Notes under the pieces: generated by a model
What the model was told of the DNA's origin: nothing
What the model saw: only the letters and a program-made list of their open reading frames with translations
Databases searched by the model: none
Shown: piece after piece, positions 53,211 through 63,093 of the stretch
How the letters are laid out: the number at the start of each line of letters is the position of its first letter
Numbering within the stretch: position 1 is the first letter of the stretch
Position numbers and translations under genes: made by a program
From: CAXBCP01 sp963974055
GTDB taxonomy: Bacteria > Pseudomonadota > Alphaproteobacteria > MPNO01 > UBA830
Length of the DNA stretch: 64,000 nucleotides
Direction of reading: 5' to 3'
Assembly: GCA_963974055.1 (NCBI GenBank)
Contig: CAXBCP010000013.1
Coordinates: 1-64,000, forward strand

Positions 53211-55010
53211 CTAGACCAATTCGGCCTGTCTTGGAATTGCGGCGGCAAGGTTCTCGAAAAGTTGCGATACGAAAGCCTGTCTAGGAACTTGTGCATTCTC
53301 CGACCAGGCGAAAAAAACCGCAGCGCGCGCTTGTCCGTCCGTCGTTGCCGGGACGACATCGATGCGGTGCGCCCGTCGTTCGACCCCGAACCGGTACCAG
53401 TACGCCGCGGCCGTGGGCGCGGACAGAGCGCCGGCCAGCGCCTGCACCGTCAGGCGCGTACCGGCCTGCGAATACCGATGACCGGTCTCCGCCGTCCAGT
53501 CCGACGGAATCAGAAACGACGTTGCGGCACCCCCCGCCCCGCCCCGCCACAGATCGGCAACCAGCAGGCCTTCACCGGGCCAAAGGCAGATCACCCGGCG
53601 CAGGTCGGCCCCGAGATGGGCATAACCGCTCTGCCAGCCGGCAGCGAACAGCGGCGCAACATCCAGCGGACAAAGATCCAGCTCGCCCGCGTAGCCGCGC
53701 CGGCCGACGCGAAACGATTTCCAGAACTCGATCGGCTCCGCCCCGGTCAGGCGCGGCCCGTTATGCGCAGCGGACGACCGCGACGCATCCCGGTCCTGCC
53801 CCGCGGTATAGGTTGGCACGCCGGTATCGACGAGGAAGCGTTTGCCCGCCGCCGTCGCCTCAACGGTCAGGAAATCCGCATGGGCGTGCCCGGGATTGTC
53901 GTCGGGCCCGCAGGGGCCGCAGTCGAACACGACCGAATCGCCGCCCTGCCCCAGCCGGACATAGCCGGTTTCCGGAATCCGCTCGACCGGCGCGATGTCC
54001 GACAGATCGACAACGCTGCCGGCCCGGGGCGCCTCGCCGATCCATGAATCGTTCATCAGCGCGATTTCGCCATCCGCCAGCGTCATAACCGGCAGGGCCG
54101 CCGCCATGCGCGCCACGGTGCCGTCCAGTTCCGGCTGCCACGTCTCGGCGAACAGGCGGCTGGCCGCCAGGATGCGTATGTCGAGCATCGACAGCACGTG
54201 ATACATCGGGCAGCGTTCCGCCTGGCCGCCATCGGCGAGGATATTCTGGCGGATCGATTTCGGTACGGCGTTCTTCAGCACGGCGAAGGCGGGCGCGGAT
54301 TCCGCACAGGCCCCCGCATAGGCGGACAGCGCGACATAGTTCTTCATCAGGTGGTTGAACTGCAGATCGCGTTCGAGATTGCCGCGCACGAACGCGGCGC
54401 AGAACCGGACATGTCCGAGGATGGCGGTCTCCGCCGCCGGGTCGGGCGGTCCGCCGGCGCGGCGGTACAGCGCCAGGCCGGATAACAGGTTTATCAACCG
54501 GTGGCTGGCGGTATAGGCGTTCCAGACATCGCGAAACACCCCTGGCAACGACCAGTCGTTCTGGACATCCAGGCTGTCCAGCAGCCGATGCATGGCGGCG
54601 AGGTCTTCGGCGCGGCCGCGCGCCAGCAACGGCACGGCATAGCCCATATAGGCGAGATTCATGCGCCGCAGCGGGTTATTGCCTTCGTGAAATTCGCCGC
54701 GCCACGACACCCCGTCTATCCCGCCGAAATCGTAGTCCCGGTTGAGCAGGGTAAAGCGGCCGTCCGGCGCGCCGTCGAAACTGTCGCCATGGACCGCCAT
54801 CTGGAGTTGCAGCACGATACCGGCGATGTCGCGGGCCGCGCCCGAGGACGGATCCGGCAGCGGCAGGCGTTGCGCCGCCCGTTCGATCCGGCGGCGGCTG
54901 AACATCGGGTGATGACGCATCACCAGACGCCGCCCGCGACAGATGAACCTGAACACCCATTGTTCGGCGGTCAGATGGCGGACGGTGCGCCAGAGACGGC
55001 CCGGGTTCAT
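53211..55010 (-). CDS. Heparinase II/III family protein (polysaccharide lyase-like)
   Basis: A 599-residue protein. The N-terminal half (about 60-330) is an alpha-helical toroid, with WNAYTASHRLINLLSGLALYRR and QFNHLMKNYVALSAYAGAC. The C-terminal beta-sandwich has DNPGHAHADFLTVEATAAGKRFLVDTGVPTYT, the Hepar_II_III signature. The family cleaves uronic-acid glycosaminoglycan-like chains. No clear signal peptide: the N-terminus is basic, and a short hydrophobic stretch (about residues 15-24) is weak. Likely trims or turns over the polymer of this locus. The bi-domain oxidoreductase upstream is a frequent companion. Confidence 0.9.
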   Translation of the reverse strand: MNPGRLWRTVRHLTAEQWVFRFICRGRRLVMRHHPMFSRRRIERAAQRLPLPDPSSGAARDIAGIVLQLQMAVHGDSFDGAPDGRFTLLNRDYDFGGIDGVSWRGEFHEGNNPLRRMNLAYMGYAVPLLARGRAEDLAAMHRLLDSLDVQNDWSLPGVFRDVWNAYTASHRLINLLSGLALYRRAGGPPDPAAETAILGHVRFCAAFVRGNLERDLQFNHLMKNYVALSAYAGACAESAPAFAVLKNAVPKSIRQNILADGGQAERCPMYHVLSMLDIRILAASRLFAETWQPELDGTVARMAAALPVMTLADGEIALMNDSWIGEAPRAGSVVDLSDIAPVERIPETGYVRLGQGGDSVVFDCGPCGPDDNPGHAHADFLTVEATAAGKRFLVDTGVPTYTAGQDRDASRSSAAHNGPRLTGAEPIEFWKSFRVGRRGYAGELDLCPLDVAPLFAAGWQSGYAHLGADLRRVICLWPGEGLLVADLWRGGAGGAATSFLIPSDWTAETGHRYSQAGTRLTVQALAGALSAPTAAAYWYRFGVERRAHRIDVVPATTDGQARAAVFFAWSENAQVPRQAFVSQLFENLAAAIPRQAELV

Positions 55011-55040
55011 GCTAGGCGCTACGCGGCGGCAACACGGTCA

Positions 55041-57209
55041 TCAGAGATCGACCGGTCCGCCCCGTTGCAGGGATTCGAGCACGGCGATGGTCGCGAAACT
55101 GGACTGGACCAGTTCGGCTTCGTCGGCGGGCGCGGGACCGCCGGACGCCACGGCTTCGGCAAAGGCCTTCAGCTCCGCCGCGTGGCCCTTGTCCTGTTCC
55201 ATCGATTTGCCGAGCTTGGATTCCTTTCCGCCCGCGGTGACGGTCAGCCCGCGGAAATCGTTGATATTGATCACGGTGCCGCCGGCAAAGGCTTCGACAA
55301 GTTCCTTCGAATAGGCGGTATCGCCGAGCGCCGTATAGGCGATGGTCGCGAGACTGCCATCGGCAAAGTTCAACGATACGGTAAGATCGTCGCACGCGCC
55401 CTGGGAGACCTGCGCGGCAGCGGCCTGGACGGTCCTGATATCGTCACCGACCAGAAACCGGGCGAGATCGATGAAATGGCACACTTCGCCGAGGATACGC
55501 CCATTGCCTTCCTCCGCCGCGTTCTGCCAGCTGTCATCCGGCAACTGGCCCGCATTGACGCGCAGCAGAACGTATTTGCTGCCGCCGGCGGCAGCGAGAC
55601 GGTCGCGCGCCTGAACCGCAAGCGGCGCGAAACGGCGGTTGAACCCGACCTGCAGGAACGCATCCGACTGCAGCCGCGCGCGGATGACGGTGTTGAGCTC
55701 GTCGCGGTCGAGCGCCAGCGGTTTTTCGACCAGCACGTTCTTTCCCGCCGCCAGCGCCTTCGCGGTCAGCGCGGCATGGGTGGAATGGGGCGTCGTGATG
55801 AGCACCGCGTTGATGTCCGGGTTGGCGAAGATCGCAGCGTCGTCGGTATCGGCATGGGCGAAACCGAAACTGTCCGCCGAATGATCGGCGGAAATCCCGC
55901 GCTGGGTAACCAGCGTATGCAGCTCCACCGCGTCGATCTTTTTCAGGCGCGGCAACAGTACCGTGCGCGCGAAATTGCCGGCGCCGATGACGCCCAGCAC
56001 GCATTTTCCGGATGCTGGCGCGCCGGTGGAAACCGATACGGGCGTACGCAGTTTCGGCGGTTTTTCCCTCGCCTCGCCGTCGTATTCCAGGATCACGCCG
56101 AGATGCGGTTCGGTATTTTTCGTCACCATGTCATAGGCGCTTTCCGCGTCCGAGAACGGGAAGCGGTGGGTGATCATCTGTTCGACCTGCAGGCGGTGAT
56201 CGCGGCGGCGCGACATCAGCCGCACGGTTTCTTCGAGATTTCGCGTTTCGGTCCAGCGCACGAAACCGACCGGGTATTTCATATGGCGGTTTTCGTAATC
56301 GGGATCGTAGCGCCCCGGGCCGTAGGACCGCGACACCACGACCGACAGTTCCTTTTTCATGAAAAGGCGGTAATCGAACTCGGTGCCGGTGATCCCGACC
56401 AGGCTGATCTTCGCCTTGTCGCGGGCGATCGTGGCCGCGGTGTCGAAGGGCTCGCTCGACTCCGTCGCCGCGGCGATCACGACACCGTCGCAGCCGCGGC
56501 CGCCGGAAAATTCCATGATCGCCGCCGTGGGATCGCCCTGGGACAGATCGCAGACCATTTCCGCCCCGGCATAGGTCGCCAGCTTGAGCCGTTCGGCATT
56601 GTAGTCGAGCACGATCACCCGGCAGCCGGCGAGATCGGCAAACTGGGCGGCAAGCTGGCCGACGAGACCTGCCCCGATTACCGCTATCACATCGCCGAAC
56701 TGGGGCTCCACCAGCCGCACGCCGTTCATGGCAATCGCGCCGAGCGTGCCGAAACAGGCTTCTTCGTCGTTCACGTCGTCGGGCACAGGCGCGCACAGAT
56801 TTTCCGGTACGGCATTCAGTTCGGCATGGTTGGCAAGCCCGGCACCGGCAATGGCGACCCGCTGGCCGACCCGGAATTTTCCTTCGAGACCGGCGCCGAC
56901 CTCGACCACCTCGCCGACCGCCGAATAGCCGAGCGGCAGGGGTTCGTCCAGCCGCGCCATGACGGCGCGCATGGTGGCGCCGATGCCGTCGCGTTTCGCC
57001 TTGTCGAGCACCTTGCGCACCAGGTCCGGACGCGCCCGCGCCTTCGACGCCAGGCTTTTCTTGGCGAACTGCACGACCATGCGCTCGGTGCCCGCCGATA
57101 TCAGCGAGGCACGGGTGCGCACCAGCAGATGTCCGGACCGGACCCGGACCTCCGGCACCTCTTTCAGCGCCAGCTTGCCCGAACGGGCGCTTTGTACGAC
57201 CTGTTTCAT
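55041..57209 (-). CDS. Bi-domain oxidoreductase: zinc-type alcohol dehydrogenase fused to Gfo/Idh/MocA dehydrogenase
   Basis: A 722-residue fusion. Residues about 1-370 are a medium-chain dehydrogenase: LGYSAVGEVVEVG, then the NAD loop VIAVIGAGLVGQLAAQFADLAG. A linker of about 30 residues leads to a Gfo/Idh/MocA domain (about 400-722) with VLGVIGAGNFARTVLLPRLK and VLVEKPLALDRDEL. This architecture is recurrent in polysaccharide loci with heparinase and asparagine-synthase genes; it probably modifies a nucleotide sugar, but the reaction is unknown. It lies 30 bases before the heparinase gene. Confidence 0.92.
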   Translation of the reverse strand: MKQVVQSARSGKLALKEVPEVRVRSGHLLVRTRASLISAGTERMVVQFAKKSLASKARARPDLVRKVLDKAKRDGIGATMRAVMARLDEPLPLGYSAVGEVVEVGAGLEGKFRVGQRVAIAGAGLANHAELNAVPENLCAPVPDDVNDEEACFGTLGAIAMNGVRLVEPQFGDVIAVIGAGLVGQLAAQFADLAGCRVIVLDYNAERLKLATYAGAEMVCDLSQGDPTAAIMEFSGGRGCDGVVIAAATESSEPFDTAATIARDKAKISLVGITGTEFDYRLFMKKELSVVVSRSYGPGRYDPDYENRHMKYPVGFVRWTETRNLEETVRLMSRRRDHRLQVEQMITHRFPFSDAESAYDMVTKNTEPHLGVILEYDGEAREKPPKLRTPVSVSTGAPASGKCVLGVIGAGNFARTVLLPRLKKIDAVELHTLVTQRGISADHSADSFGFAHADTDDAAIFANPDINAVLITTPHSTHAALTAKALAAGKNVLVEKPLALDRDELNTVIRARLQSDAFLQVGFNRRFAPLAVQARDRLAAAGGSKYVLLRVNAGQLPDDSWQNAAEEGNGRILGEVCHFIDLARFLVGDDIRTVQAAAAQVSQGACDDLTVSLNFADGSLATIAYTALGDTAYSKELVEAFAGGTVININDFRGLTVTAGGKESKLGKSMEQDKGHAAELKAFAEAVASGGPAPADEAELVQSSFATIAVLESLQRGGPVDL

Positions 57210-57269
57210 TTACGCAACCACATCTTCCTGATTTCCCGCAATCTATGCCGCCCTGTCGCCGTGGCGCAA

Positions 57270-58013
57270 CTATGCCCGCACATAGATCGAATCCTCCTGC
57301 CGCACGCGGCCGGTCTTTTTCGAATTGAGCTGGCCGAGCGCGCCTTCATAGACAAACCCGCGCGCGGTCAGGAAACGGTAAATTTCATCGAACCCGGCAG
57401 CGCCGTCATAGGCGGTCTCGAACGGCGATTCGATGATGATGACCGACACGTCTTCGAGCCGCTCGCCCGCGCCCTGCAACACTTCCAGCTCGGCGCCCTG
57501 GACGTCGATTTTCAGCAGCATCGGTCCCGATGCGCCGTCGAGCAGCGCATCGAGCCGTTTCAGGGCGACCGGTTCGGTGCGCACCACGCCGTCATCCGTG
57601 CGGTCGTCGTGAAAGGCATCGCTCGGCGCATGGACGGAACTGTTCTGGTCGTTCGCGGTCACGAACAGGTCGATCTGCCCGTTTTCCGCGCCGACGGCGC
57701 AGGATTCAATCCGGATGCGGGACTCGGCGCGGTACAACCCGGCCGCCTTCGCGGCCAGGGCCGCGTTGGGCTCAACGCCGACGATATCGGCACCTTGCCA
57801 GAGGCGCGCCGCAAGATGCAGGAACTGGCCGTGATTGACGCCGATATCGACCACCGTCGCCGGCACCAGATCCGCCAGCCAGGGTTTAAGATATTCGTAT
57901 TTCGGCCAACCGCCCTTGACGCGCGGAAATCGCCAGACAAAGCGCAGCATCAGCAGGATCTTTTCGATCTTGCGGATGCTTTCCGACGGATCGGATGTCA
58001 GCCTGAACGTCAT
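57270..58013 (-). CDS. FkbM family methyltransferase
   Basis: A 247-residue methyltransferase. PATVVDIGVNHGQFLHLAARLW is the SAM-binding motif, ADIVGVEPNAALAAKA motif II, and LKIDVQGAELEVLQGAGERL the FkbM-specific motif. Members O-methylate sugars or polyketides, so it may methylate the polymer made here. Its start overlaps the stop of the asparagine-synthase-like gene by four bases. Confidence 0.93.
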   Translation of the reverse strand: MTFRLTSDPSESIRKIEKILLMLRFVWRFPRVKGGWPKYEYLKPWLADLVPATVVDIGVNHGQFLHLAARLWQGADIVGVEPNAALAAKAAGLYRAESRIRIESCAVGAENGQIDLFVTANDQNSSVHAPSDAFHDDRTDDGVVRTEPVALKRLDALLDGASGPMLLKIDVQGAELEVLQGAGERLEDVSVIIIESPFETAYDGAAGFDEIYRFLTARGFVYEGALGQLNSKKTGRVRQEDSIYVRA

Positions 58014-59929
58014 AATGCAGTCGTCTCCGGCGCGGGGGCCGCGTTATCCAGTGCCCGGCACCATAGCTCCATCGCCATCATCGGGAACAGGGTGAATGCC
58101 GCGTCGACCCGCTGAGCGTAGAAATCGGTTTTCAGCGCCGCGACCGCGCCGGCATCGAACAGGCCACGGGACGATACCGTGGCGGGGGAGGTCAGGTCTT
58201 CCATCATGTCGCGGGCCGGTCCCTGCAGCCAGCTGCGTACCGGCACCCCGAAGCCCTGTTTGGGCCGGGTGAGAATTTCGGCCGGCAGGCGATCGCGCTG
58301 CGAGGCGCGCAGGATGCGTTTCGTTTCCCGCAGCGAAATTTTGGCGTTCAGCGGCAACTGCATGGCGCTCGCCACCAGGCGGCGGTCGATCAGCGGCACG
58401 CGTATCTCGACGCTCTCGCGCATCGCCATCTTGTCGGAATAGTTCAGGTTATGGTCGGGCATGAACCCGTTAAGTTCGAGGTCGAGAAACCGTTCGACCG
58501 GGTGATGTCCCCGTGTGTGCATCAACGACGCCCGCAGCCCTTCCGCAATGCCGTCGGCGGCGGCGGCGTCGCGCAGGCCGGGGGCCAGCAGCATACGGCG
58601 GCGGCCGGCGCCGACGGCCGAATAGCTCATCCCGTCGGCCAGCATTTCGTCTTCGGGCATCGACAGCAGCGCCCCGATCCTTTGCAGGCGACGGCCGAGG
58701 ATACTGGACGGCGGGAACAGGCCCAGCACCGCGCCGCCGACACTGCGCAGCCCGGGCACCCGGTTCGCCATCGCCCAGATTAGCCCGGCGGTGTGACGGC
58801 CGTAGCCTGTAAACAGGTCGTCGCCGCCGACACCGGACAGCAGCACCTTTATGCCGTTTTCCCGCGCCGCGCGGGCGAGCAGCATGGTCTGGACGGCGGC
58901 AAAATCCGCCGTCGGCTCGTCGAGCTGCCACACCATCGCCGGCAGTTCCGAAATAAGATCGGCATCGGTCGATACCTCGATCAGCTTGACGCCCAGATGC
59001 TTTGCCACGGTACGGGCATGGGTCTGGTCGTCGCCGAAATTGTCGGTGCCCCCTTCGGGCTTCGTGACCGCCGCGCAGAAGGTGGTGATTTTCGCAGGGT
59101 CGGTCGCCCGGCACATGGCGGCGACGATGGCGCTGGAATCCACCCCGCCCGACAGCAGCGCGCCGACATCGACATCGGCGACCATCTGGTCCGCAACGAT
59201 CCGGTCGATCATGTCGCGGAGCGCATCGGCATCATCCGGGGTCGGCGGCGCGGCCGCATCGAAAAGAGGGGTGCGGTAATAGCGCGACGGCGAGACCGTG
59301 CCGTCGGCGGTGACGGTCAGCGCGCAGCCGGGACGGAGTTTTTTGACGCTGCGCAGCATGGTGTTCTCGCCGGCCGTCCACAGGAAGCCGAGATGGTCGG
59401 CAACCGCCGCGGCGTCGACATCGCGCGGCAGGTCGGCGCACAGGGTCAACGCTTTCAGTTCGGACGCAAAAAGGAATCCCTGTTTCAGGGATGCATAGTA
59501 AAGCGGCTTCACCCCCAGATGATCGCGGGCGACGGACAGAACACGATCGCGCCGGTCCCACACGGCGAAAGCGAAAATCCCGTTCAGGCGTTCGACGCAG
59601 GCAAGCCCGTCGCGGGCAAACAGTTCGAGCAGCACTTCGGTGTCGGACCCGGTGCGGAAGACCGCGCCCGCCTGTTCCAGTTCCCGTCGGAGGTCGGCGA
59701 AATTGTAGATTTCGCCGTTATAGGTGAGCACGTAACGGTCATTGGCGCTGTGCATCGGCTGGGCGGCGGCGTCGGACAAATCGATGATCGACAGGCGCCG
59801 GTGCCCCAGCGCAACACCGTCTTCCGACCACAGGCCCTCGCCATCAGGGCCACGATGCGCGATTGCCGCCGTCATCGCCGCGGCGAGCGACGGAGTCCAT
59901 GCGCCGACGAAACCCGCTATGCCGCACAT
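58010..59929 (-). CDS. Asparagine synthase (glutamine-hydrolysing) family amidotransferase
   Basis: A 639-residue protein. The N-terminal class II glutaminase starts MCGIAGFVG (catalytic Cys2) and has RLSIIDLSDAAAQPM and YNGEIYNF; the C-terminal synthetase has the PP-loop LLSGGVDSSAI and the second motif LLSGVGGDDLFTGYGRH. It could make asparagine, but its place as first gene of a polysaccharide operon suggests it amidates a uronic acid, as proposed for WbpS in Pseudomonas O-antigen loci. Divergent from a methyltransferase gene 113 bases away. Confidence 0.93.
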   Translation of the reverse strand: MCGIAGFVGAWTPSLAAAMTAAIAHRGPDGEGLWSEDGVALGHRRLSIIDLSDAAAQPMHSANDRYVLTYNGEIYNFADLRRELEQAGAVFRTGSDTEVLLELFARDGLACVERLNGIFAFAVWDRRDRVLSVARDHLGVKPLYYASLKQGFLFASELKALTLCADLPRDVDAAAVADHLGFLWTAGENTMLRSVKKLRPGCALTVTADGTVSPSRYYRTPLFDAAAPPTPDDADALRDMIDRIVADQMVADVDVGALLSGGVDSSAIVAAMCRATDPAKITTFCAAVTKPEGGTDNFGDDQTHARTVAKHLGVKLIEVSTDADLISELPAMVWQLDEPTADFAAVQTMLLARAARENGIKVLLSGVGGDDLFTGYGRHTAGLIWAMANRVPGLRSVGGAVLGLFPPSSILGRRLQRIGALLSMPEDEMLADGMSYSAVGAGRRRMLLAPGLRDAAAADGIAEGLRASLMHTRGHHPVERFLDLELNGFMPDHNLNYSDKMAMRESVEIRVPLIDRRLVASAMQLPLNAKISLRETKRILRASQRDRLPAEILTRPKQGFGVPVRSWLQGPARDMMEDLTSPATVSSRGLFDAGAVAALKTDFYAQRVDAAFTLFPMMAMELWCRALDNAAPAPETTAL

Positions 59930-60042
59930 GGCAAGCCAGGTTTCTTTCGGGGCCGATGTCGAATAGTTTGGGTCAAATCACGTAATATTCGGGGTTCCGG
60001 GGCGCATTTCCCAAGCAGGACAACAGTTTATGACGGTTCGAC

Positions 60043-60858
60043 ATGACGAATGACACCGAAAAATCGTCCGTACGCGATTTCTGGGAAGAGGCTTCCGCCG
60101 GCGAATTCTGGGCAGTCGGCGCGGACGAGCGCGAAAGGCTGACGGCGGAAGCGGCGCAGCGATACGTGTTCGAGCCCTATCTGCCACCCTTCGCGGATTT
60201 CGACAGCGGGCGCGGCCGGGACGTGCTGGAGATCGGCACCGGCATGGGCACCGACCACCTGCACTGGGCCAAGGCCGGACCGCGCAACCTGACCGGCATG
60301 GATCTCAGCAACCGGGGCGTCGCCTATACCCGGATACGGCTTCTGCAGGACGGGTTCACCCCCCGCGTGATGCGCGGCGACGCCGAGCGGCTGCCGTTTC
60401 CCGATAACAGCTTCGACCTGGTCTATTCCTGGGGGGTGATCCATCACTCTCCCGACACACCGTCCGCGGTGGCGGAAATCCACCGTGTCCTGCGCCCCGG
60501 CGGCACGGCCCGCATCATGATCTATCACACGCGGTCGCTGACCGGGTACATGCTGTGGGTGCGATACGGGCTGATGCGTTTCCGGCCCGGTATTTCGATG
60601 AAGGAAATATACGCCCGGTATCTTGAAAGCCCCGGCACCAAGGCCTATTCCGTCGCCGAAGCGAATGACCTGTTCGGTGCCTATGACGACGTCGATATCC
60701 GTATCCAGCTCAATTACGGCGACCTGCTGCAGAGCGAGGTCGGACGCCGCCATCGCGGGCCGCTGCTGAAAATCGCCAAGGCGCTGTGGCCGCGCCCGCT
60801 TCTGCGGCTGTTGTGCAAAAACCACGGGCTGTACCTGCTGATCAACGCCCGGAAATAG
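60043..60858 (+). CDS. Class I SAM-dependent methyltransferase
   Basis: A 271-residue methyltransferase. DVLEIGTGMGTDHLHWAKAG is motif I, LTGMDLSNRGVAYTR motif II, LPFPDNSFDLVYSWGVIHHSPD motif post-II, and VLRPGGTARIMIYHT motif III. The N-terminal VRDFWEEASAGEFWAVG is typical of a subgroup found in sugar and lipid loci. The substrate may be part of the polysaccharide. Converges with the GT2 gene 15 bases away. Confidence 0.93.
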   Translation: MTNDTEKSSVRDFWEEASAGEFWAVGADERERLTAEAAQRYVFEPYLPPFADFDSGRGRDVLEIGTGMGTDHLHWAKAGPRNLTGMDLSNRGVAYTRIRLLQDGFTPRVMRGDAERLPFPDNSFDLVYSWGVIHHSPDTPSAVAEIHRVLRPGGTARIMIYHTRSLTGYMLWVRYGLMRFRPGISMKEIYARYLESPGTKAYSVAEANDLFGAYDDVDIRIQLNYGDLLQSEVGRRHRGPLLKIAKALWPRPLLRLLCKNHGLYLLINARK

Positions 60859-60873
60859 CTGTTTCAGGGTCGG

Positions 60874-61728
60874 TTATTTCTTCGGCGGGCCCACTTCGCG
60901 GATACGTTCGCGCATCTTCAGGCCGACCTGCCAGAAGTGGAAGGCCCGGGCGAGCGCAAAATCGAACCCGGCACGGCCATCGAGGAACCCGGCGCGCAGC
61001 ACGTAGGAATAGAGAAACACGATCGCCGGCTTGAACGGCATCCGGCCGAAAAGCGGCTTGGTGAACCGCCGCAGAAAGGGCTGGGCGTCTTCGTTCCGGA
61101 AATAGCTGCCGTTGTGGCGCACCACCACTTCCCAGTCCGAGTACTTGTTGTGCCGGTCGAAGAAGTGATAGAGCGTTTCCTGGTCTTCGTGGATCATCCG
61201 GTATTCGAGAACGCCGGTCGTGCCGTCGACCGGCGGCTGATAGTGCATTTCGTTGTCGCCGAGCACCGACACTTCGAGATCGTCGTATGCCTGCCAGCGG
61301 GTTTTCGCGTGTTGCATCAGCGCCAGCTTGTAGATGCGCTGGCCGTGTTTGAGCATCTTGCCGGCAAAAAAATAATCGAACCCGAAAAAATACCCTGCAT
61401 GCTTGTCGCCGTCGCGCGCCAGGGTGTCGGCGATTTCCTGGGCGAGCCCGTCCGGCACCTGTTCGTCGGCATCGACCAGCATCACCCATTTATTGGCGAA
61501 GGGCAGATTTTCGAACGCCCACTGCTTTTTTTTCGGATATTTCCGGTTCCAGTCGAAGGTAACGACCTTCGCGCCCATGGATTCGGCGATCTCGCGCGTT
61601 CTGTCGGTGCTGTTGGAATCGACCACCCAGACTTCGTCGAAGCGTTTGAGCGATTCAAGGCACATCGCGATATTCGCTTCTTCATTCAGCGAAATCGTGA
61701 TGATCGAGACGGGGATTTTATCGGTCAT
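60874..61728 (-). CDS. Glycosyltransferase family 2 protein (WaaE/KdtX-like)
   Basis: A 284-residue GT-A enzyme. VSIITISLNEEANIAMCLESLKRFDEVWVVDSNSTDRTREIA is the nucleotide-binding start, VMLVDADEQVPDGLA the DxD-type metal site. The layout resembles WaaE-type LPS core glucosyltransferases; sugar specificity not readable. It lies three bases after the stop of the GT4 gene on the same strand and is likely co-transcribed with it. Confidence 0.92.
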   Translation of the reverse strand: MTDKIPVSIITISLNEEANIAMCLESLKRFDEVWVVDSNSTDRTREIAESMGAKVVTFDWNRKYPKKKQWAFENLPFANKWVMLVDADEQVPDGLAQEIADTLARDGDKHAGYFFGFDYFFAGKMLKHGQRIYKLALMQHAKTRWQAYDDLEVSVLGDNEMHYQPPVDGTTGVLEYRMIHEDQETLYHFFDRHNKYSDWEVVVRHNGSYFRNEDAQPFLRRFTKPLFGRMPFKPAIVFLYSYVLRAGFLDGRAGFDFALARAFHFWQVGLKMRERIREVGPPKK

Positions 61729-61731
61729 CTG

Positions 61732-62925
61732 TCACTCGGGGGTCCACGTTAACGCATTCCTGCGCCCAGCCAGCACATCTTCATAGGCCTTTTCCAGGGT
61801 CGGCGCGATCCCGTCCCAGGAATATTTGTCGCGGACGAGGCGAACGCCGTTCGCCGCCATTTCGGCGGCGCGACCCGGATTTTCAAGAATTTCAATCATG
61901 TTGCGGGCCGTGGCGTCGATATCGCAGGGGCCGACCAGTCCGGCGCCGGCGGCCTGCACGTCGGACCAGATATTCACCGCGTCCGAGATCGCCACCGGCA
62001 GGCCGCAGGCCATGGCCTCGGCGACCGCAATGCCGAAATTCTCGCTATAGGACGGCAGCACGAACATTGCGGCATCCGCCAGCGCCGCGAGCTTGTCGTC
62101 GCCGGTAATCATGCCGGTAAATGTCGTCCGGTCGAGCGCCCCCGCTTCGGCCAGCCAGGCCCGGGTCTTGTCGGCCATGTCGTCGTCGGGCCCGGCGAGC
62201 ACCAGATGGGCGTCATGTCCGGCGGCGCGCAGCCTGCCGAAGGCCGGCGCGAGCAGGTCGAGCCCTTTTTTGAAGTTCAACCGGCCGAGAAACAGGATGA
62301 TGGCGCGATCGCCGATTTCGGGATGCATCGCCCGGAAAGCCCCCTTCGCGGGCAGACTGGCGAATTCATCGGTATCAAGCCCGTTCGGGACCACGAATCC
62401 GCAGGGATTGCGCGCAACCGGGGCGGCAAGCCGCCATTCGTCCCTCGTCGTGTAGTGAAGGGCGGCAGCCTGTTCCAGGACGCGGTTCTGGAACCACCAT
62501 TCGAAGACGGTCTTCCGCGCCCGGCGGCGCTTCCAGATATAGGGATCGAGCGTGCCGTGCGGGCGGACGATATAGGGGATACCGCTGCGCCGCGCCGCGC
62601 GGGCACCGGCCCGGTCGTGATACATGTACAGAGAATGCAGATGCATCAGGTCGAACTTCCCCGCATCCGCCTGCAGGGCGCGGCCGAGCGGGAAACACGT
62701 TTCCCAGAAACGCGGCGCATGGACCTGAAAATACGTGACGCTTACGCCACCGGTATCGACCGGCACCCCCAGAGGAACGTCGAGATCATCCGCGCCATTG
62801 AAATTGGTGGTATAGATCGAAACATCGTGGCCGCGGCGGACCATTGCGCGCGCCATTCCCATTCCCGCCTTTGGCGGGCCGCCCGCCCGGGGCGAAAGGT
62901 TTGAAATTGCATGAAGAATGCGCAT
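61732..62925 (-). CDS. Glycosyltransferase family 4 protein
   Basis: A 397-residue GT-B enzyme. ILHAISNLSPRAGGPPKAGMGMARAMVRRGHDV is the acceptor-side loop, IILFLGRLNFKKGLDLLAPAFGRL starts the donor domain, and SYSENFGIAVAEAMACGLPVAISDAVNIWSDV carries the E(x7)E motif. It likely adds one sugar of the repeating unit. Divergent from the second asparagine-synthase-like gene 168 bases away. Confidence 0.94.
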   Translation of the reverse strand: MRILHAISNLSPRAGGPPKAGMGMARAMVRRGHDVSIYTTNFNGADDLDVPLGVPVDTGGVSVTYFQVHAPRFWETCFPLGRALQADAGKFDLMHLHSLYMYHDRAGARAARRSGIPYIVRPHGTLDPYIWKRRRARKTVFEWWFQNRVLEQAAALHYTTRDEWRLAAPVARNPCGFVVPNGLDTDEFASLPAKGAFRAMHPEIGDRAIILFLGRLNFKKGLDLLAPAFGRLRAAGHDAHLVLAGPDDDMADKTRAWLAEAGALDRTTFTGMITGDDKLAALADAAMFVLPSYSENFGIAVAEAMACGLPVAISDAVNIWSDVQAAGAGLVGPCDIDATARNMIEILENPGRAAEMAANGVRLVRDKYSWDGIAPTLEKAYEDVLAGRRNALTWTPE

Positions 62926-63093
62926 GTTTATGCGGACGACGCTGGCACAAAAAATTGTGTATGGTGGCGCTCTGACGCCGCGTCAAGTTATTCCAGCGGC
63001 GGCTCACGGCACAGGCACGGGTATCTTGCGTAACATCTTCCCGGTTTCCGGAATACCGGAAGCACTCCGAACGAACAGAATGGATCGCCGCCA

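Noticed and set aside
54501..58115. A 1204-codon open frame on the plus strand, antisense to the polysaccharide operon
   Set aside because: It mirrors the heparinase, bi-domain oxidoreductase and FkbM genes, has no domain and is rich in Arg, His and Asp, as expected for an antisense shadow in GC-rich DNA.
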